Shown: positions 1 to 4,074 of the stretch, one piece after another
Position numbering within the stretch: position 1 is the first letter of the stretch
How the letters are laid out: each line of letters begins with the position of its first letter
Origin: Acidobacteriaceae bacterium
GTDB taxonomy: Bacteria; Acidobacteriota; Terriglobia; Terriglobales; Acidobacteriaceae
Direction of reading: 5' to 3'
NCBI GenBank assembly: GCA_003167305.1
Contig: PMTP01000159.1
Coordinates: 1-5,186, forward strand
Length of the DNA: 5,186 nucleotides
Translations under genes and position numbers: made by a program
The notes under the pieces: model-generated
Databases searched by the model: none
Seen by the model: only the letters and a program-made list of their open reading frames with translations
What the model was told of the DNA's origin: nothing

Positions 1-60
1 ACCTCAGTCGGGGGCAATTCACGCAGATCGATGGACTCAGTTGCGCGCGGTAGGGTCATG
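1..60 (-). CDS. Possible 5' end of a divergent gene, cut by the left edge
   Basis: On the minus strand an ATG at 60-58 opens a frame that stays open to the window edge, giving about 20 residues that begin MTLPRATESIDLRELPPTE. The string IDLRELPP is reminiscent of the start of DUF2249-type small proteins, which often begin with a D-x-R-E-L segment, but 20 residues are far too few for assignment. The frame is also open upstream, back to a TAG in the 110s, with a GTG and TTG codons as alternative starts. A GAAGG sits only one base before the ATG, too close for a normal ribosome binding site, so the start is uncertain. If real, the gene is transcribed away from the response regulator and shares the 61-458 spacer with it. 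It could equally be a chance open frame. Confidence 0.3.
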
Positions 61-257
61 GCCTTCTGTATGCAACTTCACAGCCAAACTCAACCGTATA
101 ACGGTAACTACCTAAGTAACTATCTGGATAGTCCCGCGTAACCATTCGTTCCACGTGACAGTAATCAAATGCTTTATTTCATTACGTTGAATGCCGTTTC
201 TTTTTCTGGTATGTGAAAATATTTGCACATAATAGCGAATGAATTACCACTTTTGAA

Positions 258-266
258 TGGTACTAT
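258..266 (+). promoter_or_regulatory. Possible extended -10 promoter element
   Basis: TGG followed by TACTAT matches a TGn extended -10 with 5 of 6 bases of TATAAT. No good -35 hexamer lies 17-18 bases upstream, which is tolerated for extended -10 promoters. It would give a leader of roughly 180 bases before the response regulator. This is a by-eye call from one short motif in AT-rich sequence, so chance is a serious alternative. Confidence 0.22.
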
Positions 267-282
267 GGTGAACATGCAACAT

Positions 283-296
283 TTGATTTGCATCGA
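283..296. promoter_or_regulatory. FNR/CRP-superfamily-like box
   Basis: TTGAT-TTGC-ATCGA matches 9 of the 10 specified bases of the FNR/DNR consensus TTGAT-N4-ATCAA. It lies in the non-coding spacer about 163 bases before the response-regulator start. No clear -10 hexamer sits at the class II distance downstream, and the site lies just after the possible extended -10 element, where a bound protein would repress rather than activate. Binding is an inference from the motif alone. Confidence 0.25.
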
Positions 297-444
297 TGGG
301 AGGGTGAATTTCCACCCCATTGGTGTAACTTGTTTCCCCAGGGTCGGCGGAGTTTGGTTTACGTTCCTCGCGAATCACAGCACGGATCGTTCTACTATCT
401 TCGTCAGGCGAAAAAGTCCTCTCCCATGCACGGTTTGAAATCAA

Positions 445-451
445 AGGAAGG
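445..451 (+). promoter_or_regulatory. Ribosome binding site of the response regulator
   Basis: AGGAAGG, seven bases before the ATG at 459, is a strong Shine-Dalgarno sequence at ideal spacing. It decides the start in favour of 459 over the longer frame that could begin at the TTG at 288, which has no such site and would add 57 residues with no recognisable domain. Confidence 0.85.
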
Positions 452-458
452 AACCGCG

Positions 459-1931
459 ATGGTGAGCATTCCATCAGGAGCGAATTTGAAGACGAAGAGC
501 AAGCGCAAACCTCATATCGTGGCGCTTGATCCGGATCTCGCTATCCTGAATTACCTTCACCGAATTCTAGAGGACCGCTTCTCCGTGAGCCTGTACACCG
601 AGGCCGCGGATCTGATGCTGTGCCTGAAAGACTCTCCCCCGCCTGACCTGCTCCTGATGGATTGGCATCTGGACGAAGACGGCGCCGGGGAAAATGCCCT
701 CGACTTGCTGACCAGGTTGCACGCCTCCCGGCCCTCGCTTCCGATTATCATGCTTGCCTGTTCCGCCGAGTTGAAGGAAGTCGTGGCGGCCACGCGCATG
801 GGCGCCACTGACGTGATCCTCAAGCCCTTCCGAAAGGCCGACATCGTTCTGGCCGTGGAGCAATGCCTCAAGGAGGCGAGCAGACTGCAGGCCGGTGATG
901 ACGATGAGATCAAAGAAATTCCCTTGGATGAAAACACCTCCTTTGTCAGAGCCTGCCAGCGGATGAGGGAGATCGAATCCCAATGCCGGCTGGTGGCGCG
1001 CGCCGACATCCCCGTCCTCATCCTGGGAGAGAGCGGCACCGGCAAGGAAGTCGCTACCCTGTTCATCCACAAGATGTCGGCCCGCAGCCACCGCCCCTTC
1101 ATGAAGGTCAATTGCGCGGCCATGCCCGCCGATCTGCTGGAGAGTGAACTCTTCGGCTATGAGCCCGGTGCCTTTACCGGAGCGATCAAGTCCAAGCCCG
1201 GCAAGTTTGAAATCTGTAACAACGGCACTATCTTCCTCGATGAAATCGGCGAAATGCCGGCCGTATTGCAGGCCAAACTGCTGCAGGTTCTCCAGGACGG
1301 CAGTTTTTCCCGCCTGGGCAGCCGCTCCAGCGTCAAAGTCGATGTGCGCGTGATTGCCGCCACCAACATCGACATCAAGGCCGCCATCGCGCAAAAGACC
1401 TTTCGTGAAGACCTCTACTACCGCCTCAATGGATTTACCCTGAAGATGCCTCCGCTGCGCGAGCGTGTCGAGGAGATTCCCATCCTGGCCAACCACTTCA
1501 TGCGCAAGGTGGCCGCTAGGTACGAGCGCGATCCCTTGCCCATCTCCCCTGCGCTCCTGATGGCTCTCAACAGCTACTTGTGGCCGGGCAATCTTCGCGA
1601 ATTGGAGAATACCATCAAGCGCTACCTGATCCTGGACGACGAACAGGCCATCATCGATGAGCTGATTCCCCGGCTCAGCGCGGAATTGCCGGCCTCCAGC
1701 GGAGAAGAGGCCGCCGGCAACAACGGAAGCCTGAAGCATATGGTGCGGAACTTGAAGGACGGCGCCGAATCCGCCGCCATCGCCAAAACACTGGAGGGTA
1801 CTGGATGGAATCGAAAGGCCGCCGCAAGCGAACTGCAGATCAGCTACAAAGCTCTGTTATACAAGATCAAACAGTACAATCTCTTTCCGCCAAAGAAACA
1901 GGCTCATCCCCACCAGAGAGTCAAGCCATGA
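459..1931 (+). CDS. Sigma-54-dependent response regulator (NtrC family: REC, AAA+, Fis-type HTH)
   Basis: This 490-residue cytoplasmic protein is a bacterial enhancer-binding activator that uses ATP to open sigma-54 promoters. The receiver domain spans about 18-138, with candidate phosphoacceptor D68 and K122. The AAA+ domain spans about 155-405: Walker A GESGTGKE (190-197), GAFTGA sigma-54 contact loop (237-242), Walker B IFLDE (258-262), sensor I near N303, arginine-finger candidates R316 and R322, PPLRER (331-336) and sensor II in WPGNLRELEN with R380. A Fis-type helix-turn-helix lies at about 438-475. All catalytic and sigma-54-contact motifs are intact, so it should be an active ATPase. 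The receiver is atypical: the usual second acidic residue is P25 and the usual Thr/Ser is A100. No histidine kinase is nearby. The last codons overlap the next gene by ATGA. Its targets cannot be read from the sequence. Confidence 0.95.
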   Translation: MVSIPSGANLKTKSKRKPHIVALDPDLAILNYLHRILEDRFSVSLYTEAADLMLCLKDSPPPDLLLMDWHLDEDGAGENALDLLTRLHASRPSLPIIMLACSAELKEVVAATRMGATDVILKPFRKADIVLAVEQCLKEASRLQAGDDDEIKEIPLDENTSFVRACQRMREIESQCRLVARADIPVLILGESGTGKEVATLFIHKMSARSHRPFMKVNCAAMPADLLESELFGYEPGAFTGAIKSKPGKFEICNNGTIFLDEIGEMPAVLQAKLLQVLQDGSFSRLGSRSSVKVDVRVIAATNIDIKAAIAQKTFREDLYYRLNGFTLKMPPLRERVEEIPILANHFMRKVAARYERDPLPISPALLMALNSYLWPGNLRELENTIKRYLILDDEQAIIDELIPRLSAELPASSGEEAAGNNGSLKHMVRNLKDGAESAAIAKTLEGTGWNRKAAASELQISYKALLYKIKQYNLFPPKKQAHPHQRVKP

Positions 1932-2410
1932 CGCCTCCCGCCCATGGTCCTGATTCGCCCCGCTCGGAAAAGGTTGTCATCCAGTTCGGATCCCGGACGA
2001 TCAAGGGCTACCTCGACTCACCAGCCTGGAGCACCGTGGAAGAGATGCTGATCCGCGCTCCCCACAGCGCGCCGGAGAGCTTCAGGGTGCGCAGCCTTGA
2101 TACGGATATCGTCGAGGAGATCTCGGCCCATGAGATCAAGGCCGTCTTCTATGTCAACAGCTTTGATGGGGACTCCAAGCACGAGATTCTCAACTTCCAC
2201 TCCCGCGCGCCCATCGTCCATGGAATCTGGATGCGGCTGCAATTCCTCGATGGCGAAGTTATGGAAGGCATTGTATATAACTCTATTCGCTACCTCATCG
2301 ATCCAGGCTTCTTCCTGCTGCCCACCGATCCCGATAGCAATAACCGGCTCGTCTATGTGCGCAAGAACTGGCTCGCCGACCATCGCATCCTCGGCATGCG
2401 CAAACTCTAG
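1928..2410 (+). CDS. DUF6982-like protein of unknown function, coupled to the regulator
   Basis: This 160-residue protein has no signal peptide or membrane segment. The start is the ATG in the ATGA overlap with the preceding stop, with a weak GAGAG seven bases upstream, so translation is probably coupled. An in-frame ATG at 1805 lies inside the regulator gene and is unlikely to be used. The sequence resembles DUF6982: KAVFYV followed by an F-D-G-D segment (71-82), a second DGE-x-x-E-G segment (109-114), and PGFFLLPTDPDSNNR (126-140). It appears to hold two related beta-rich halves, about 15-78 and 101-150, each starting with x-x-QF, a short loop and a Gly strand. The role of the family is not known to me. 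Operon position with a sigma-54 activator and closeness to a PilZ gene hint at a shared signalling or surface function, by context only. The family call comes from remembered motifs, not a search. Confidence 0.85.
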   Translation: MTPPAHGPDSPRSEKVVIQFGSRTIKGYLDSPAWSTVEEMLIRAPHSAPESFRVRSLDTDIVEEISAHEIKAVFYVNSFDGDSKHEILNFHSRAPIVHGIWMRLQFLDGEVMEGIVYNSIRYLIDPGFFLLPTDPDSNNRLVYVRKNWLADHRILGMRKL

Positions 2411-2412
2411 GC

Positions 2413-2751
2413 TCAGGCCGCGGCCTCCCTCTGAATCGAATAATGCAGAATCTCAGCCGCGATCCCGGTCAACTGCCGGGAAGTGTCGTCCGTGCGCACC
2501 ACATGGCCTTGGCAGCGGATCAAACAACACGTGGATAGAGTAATCTCGGGTGGCAATTCGACTAAAAACTCAAAATCGCCGCCGATGGGCGCGCTCTCGG
2601 CCATGTCCAAATAAAAATAAACTCCCCGGTTGCTCAAGTCCCGCGTAAAGCCGGGTATCTCGCGCTGTCCGATCATCACAGTGAGCGGCGCGTTGATCCC
2701 AAAACGCTGCCTCTCCCGCCGATCGTCCACCGAGTGTATGTTGCTGGTCAT
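2413..2751 (-). CDS. PilZ domain protein, predicted c-di-GMP receptor
   Basis: This 112-residue single-domain protein carries both halves of the PilZ c-di-GMP-binding signature: R12-x-x-x-R16 within RRERQRF (11-17), and D38-x-S40-x-x-G43 in DLSNRG. The stretch between and after them alternates hydrophobic and polar residues as expected for a beta barrel, and a helix-like tail ends in QREAAA. No signal peptide, membrane segment or second domain is seen, so it is probably a cytosolic adaptor that binds c-di-GMP and contacts a partner. I chose the ATG at 2751, which has AGGGGGA five bases upstream; a TTG at 2769 would add six residues but lies within or before that site. It is convergent with the DUF6982-like gene, two bases apart. 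The partner is unknown; pili, flagella and exopolysaccharide export are usual PilZ targets. Confidence 0.93.
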   Translation of the reverse strand: MTSNIHSVDDRRERQRFGINAPLTVMIGQREIPGFTRDLSNRGVYFYLDMAESAPIGGDFEFLVELPPEITLSTCCLIRCQGHVVRTDDTSRQLTGIAAEILHYSIQREAAA

Positions 2752-2756
2752 AACAT

Positions 2757-2763
2757 TCCCCCT
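2757..2763 (-). promoter_or_regulatory. Ribosome binding site of the PilZ gene
   Basis: On the minus strand AGGGGGA precedes the ATG at 2751 with a five-base spacer. It is purine-rich and G-rich, not a perfect AGGAGG, but it is the best candidate and supports the 112-residue form over a TTG start at 2769. Confidence 0.6.
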
Positions 2764-2808
2764 GAACAAAACGGCAGGTCGATTTGCGCTGCCGAAGCGT
2801 TGGTGCCT

Positions 2809-2831
2809 GCCGGGCGAGATGATCTCCCGGC
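2809..2831. repeat. Inverted repeat GCCGGG/CCCGGC upstream of the PilZ gene
   Basis: GCCGGG (2809-2814) pairs with CCCGGC (2826-2831). After one mismatch, two further inner pairs (2816-2817 with 2823-2824) leave a five-base loop. It lies 58-80 bases upstream of the PilZ start, so it could form in the 5' leader of that mRNA or act as an operator. There is no U-run after it on either strand, so an intrinsic terminator is unlikely. Confidence 0.45.
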
Positions 2832-2904
2832 GTTTAGCCGATTCCGCGACTGCGCCTTTAAGATTTAAGACGCACGTCGAGGCGCCTGCGAGGTCGTTTC
2901 ACAA

Positions 2905-2918
2905 AGGTAACGTTACCT
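2905..2918. promoter_or_regulatory. Perfect 14-bp palindrome, candidate operator
   Basis: AGGTAACGTTACCT is self-complementary over all 14 bases, with a central CG. The shape, an even-length palindrome with central AACGTT, resembles operators of LacI/GalR-type and some other HTH dimers. It sits about 155 bases upstream of the PilZ start and about 325 bases upstream of the ATPase start, so it could serve either gene. The binding protein is unknown and no LacI-family gene is in the window. Confidence 0.45.
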
Positions 2919-3162
2919 CTATTACCACAATCCGGCGCCTTGGGTACGTTTAGTGTAGATGCAATCGCAATGCCAAATAAATTGCCTGAAACCCTTGTGT
3001 TCTTGGCTCACCCCCATGGGACTATGCAAATAGTTGCGCAGAATATGGGCAAAATGTGGCCACTTCGGCCCGTAGCCGGCACGATTCCCCGCAGGGTTTC
3101 TGCGACCCGCTCTCCCTGAAAAAGCACGAATGATCTGGCCCGAAAATATTGAGACCCCGGGC

Positions 3163-3198
3163 CCCAACCTTGCGCTTTTTTTCTGGCGCAAGGGTGGG
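3163..3198. repeat. Long inverted repeat in the leader of the ABC ATPase gene
   Basis: CCTTGCGC (3168-3175) pairs perfectly with GCGCAAGG (3186-3193). After one A/G mismatch the outer CCCA (3163-3166) pairs with TGGG (3195-3198), giving 12 of 13 pairs around a 10-base T-rich loop. It ends 42 bases before the ATPase start. The T-run lies in the loop and not after the stem, so it does not have the form of an intrinsic terminator for the plus strand. A leader hairpin or protein-binding dyad fits better. No riboswitch consensus was recognised. Confidence 0.55.
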
Positions 3199-3229
3199 AA
3201 ACCTGACACGATTGAAGGGCCGGATCTAT

Positions 3230-3233
3230 AGGA
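3230..3233 (+). promoter_or_regulatory. Ribosome binding site of the ABC ATPase gene
   Basis: AGGA lies seven bases before the ATG at 3241. An ATG at 3233 is in another frame and leads nowhere useful, so 3241 is preferred; the protein then begins with the expected first strand of an ABC domain. Confidence 0.55.
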
Positions 3234-3240
3234 TGGCTTC

Positions 3241-4074
3241 ATGGCTCCGCTGCTTGAGATTAGCGATTTGCAGATTCGCTTTCCGGCGGCTGAGGCGGTG
3301 CGCGGCCTGAGCCTGCACATCGACCAGGGCGAGGTGCTGGGGCTGGTGGGCGAGTCGGGGTCGGGCAAGAGCGTGACCGCTCTGGCCATTATGGGACTGC
3401 TCGGACCGGCGGCGCGGGTTGCGGGGCAGATCGCGTGGCGCGGCCGAGCCGGCAGCGCAGACTCGATTGACCTGCTGCGACAGCCGCAAAGTGCGTTGCA
3501 ACGGCTGCGGGGACGAGAGATCGCCATGATCTTCCAGGAGCCGATGACGGCGCTGAATCCAGTGATGACGATTGGCAGCCAGGTGGCCGAAGGCGCGCGC
3601 GCGCATTCTCCCTCCTGGACTGGCCGCGAGGCCAGGAGAAAGGCCATCGCCGCGCTGGAGGCGGTCTCGATTCCCGACGCGGCGCGGCGCTACGGCGATT
3701 ATCCGCATCAGTTTTCCGGCGGGCAGCGGCAGCGAATTCTGATCGCCATGGCGCTGATCAACCACCCGCGGCTGCTGATCGCCGACGAGCCCACGACCGC
3801 CCTGGATGTCACCGTGCAAGCGCAGGTGCTGGAGCTTCTCCGTGAGTTGCAGCGCCAGCATGGATTGGCCATGCTCTTCATCTCGCATGACTTGGCGGTT
3901 GTGGGCCAGGTGGCCAGCCGGGTTGCTGTGATGCGCGCGGGCGAGGTGGTGGAAACCGGCCCTTGCGCGCGCCTGCTAACCTCGCCCCAGCACGCCTACA
4001 CGCGCAGTCTGCTGGCGGCCGTGCCCACGCTGCGCACCGCCCGCAACCGCCCGCTGGCGATGATTGGCGCTTAG
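3241..4074 (+). CDS. OppD/DppD-type peptide ABC transporter ATPase, short and without permeases
   Basis: This 277-residue ATP-binding subunit is of the oligopeptide/dipeptide/nickel importer type. Motifs are all intact: Walker A GESGSGKS (37-44), Q-loop Q99 in MIFQEPMTALNP, signature FSGGQRQR (158-165), Walker B LLIADEP with E183, D-loop TALD (186-189) and switch H216 in FISHDLAV. The HAYTRSLL segment (251-258) is typical of OppD/DppD proteins. Family members usually run to about 320-330 residues and end with a Cys-containing oligopeptide-transport C-terminal region. Here the protein stops just after PLAMIGA, where that region or the linker to a second ATPase domain in fused YejF/GsiA-like proteins would begin. 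No permease, binding-protein or OppF gene is in the window, and the stop overlaps the convergent transporter gene. It may supply ATPase activity to permeases encoded elsewhere, or be the remnant of a larger locus. Confidence 0.9.
   Translation: MAPLLEISDLQIRFPAAEAVRGLSLHIDQGEVLGLVGESGSGKSVTALAIMGLLGPAARVAGQIAWRGRAGSADSIDLLRQPQSALQRLRGREIAMIFQEPMTALNPVMTIGSQVAEGARAHSPSWTGREARRKAIAALEAVSIPDAARRYGDYPHQFSGGQRQRILIAMALINHPRLLIADEPTTALDVTVQAQVLELLRELQRQHGLAMLFISHDLAVVGQVASRVAVMRAGEVVETGPCARLLTSPQHAYTRSLLAAVPTLRTARNRPLAMIGA

Larger units (their letters stand above)
61..458. other. Non-coding spacer with several small dyads and repeats
   Basis: No convincing gene lies here: open frames are short, and the in-frame extension upstream of the response regulator (from a TTG at 288) lacks a ribosome binding site and looks non-protein-like. 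The stretch is AT-richer than the flanking genes. Visible elements are one ATAAC and three GTAAC words at 98-142, a 6-2-6 dyad ACTATC-TG-GATAGT at 119-132, an extended -10-like TGGTACTAT at 258-266, an FNR-like TTGAT-N4-ATCGA at 283-296, and a possible leader hairpin GGGTG/CACCC (302-306 with 313-317). No sigma-54 -24/-12 promoter with correct GG-N10-GC spacing was found by eye. Confidence 0.6.
2752..3240. other. Divergent non-coding spacer between the PilZ and ABC ATPase genes
   Basis: These 489 bases hold no credible gene; open frames crossing them lack ribosome binding sites or are antisense extensions of the ATPase gene. The spacer must contain both divergent promoters. I could not place either with confidence: hexamers near TTGGCT (about 3003) and TTGCGC (about 3034) lack a matching -10. 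Structured elements are a hairpin or dyad at 2809-2831, a perfect 14-bp palindrome at 2905-2918, a small CGCAG/CTGCG hairpin at 3090-3104 and a long inverted repeat at 3163-3198. No known riboswitch class was recognised. Confidence 0.6.

Noticed and set aside
288..458. 57-residue N-terminal extension of the response regulator from the TTG at 288
   Set aside because: No ribosome binding site at the TTG, composition unlike a receiver-domain leader, and an excellent AGGAAGG seven bases before the ATG at 459.
567..1739. 390-residue open frame antisense to the response regulator
   Set aside because: A shadow of the GC-rich coding frame; its translation shows no known motif, while the plus-strand frame carries every sigma-54 activator motif.
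2800..2818. Sigma-54-like TTGGTGCC...GGGCG
   Set aside because: GG-N10-GC spacing is right, but most other consensus bases are wrong and it faces away from the PilZ gene.
3077..3093. Sigma-54-like promoter CGGCACG...GCA upstream of the ATPase gene
   Set aside because: GG and GC are separated by 11 bases, not 10, and the TT of TTGC is missing, so spacing and sequence both fail.
3198..3225. TPP-riboswitch-like AACCTGA before the ATPase
   Set aside because: The paired GGCTGAGA element and the rest of the conserved core are absent.
3593..3604. (GC)6 dinucleotide run
   Set aside because: Lies within the ATPase coding frame and encodes ordinary residues; short enough to be expected from GC-rich codon use.
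2922..3888. Antisense open frames over the ABC ATPase gene (241 and 220 residues)
   Set aside because: Low-complexity, Arg/Ser/Pro- or Gln/His-rich shadow translations without domain signatures, opposite a gene with all ABC motifs.
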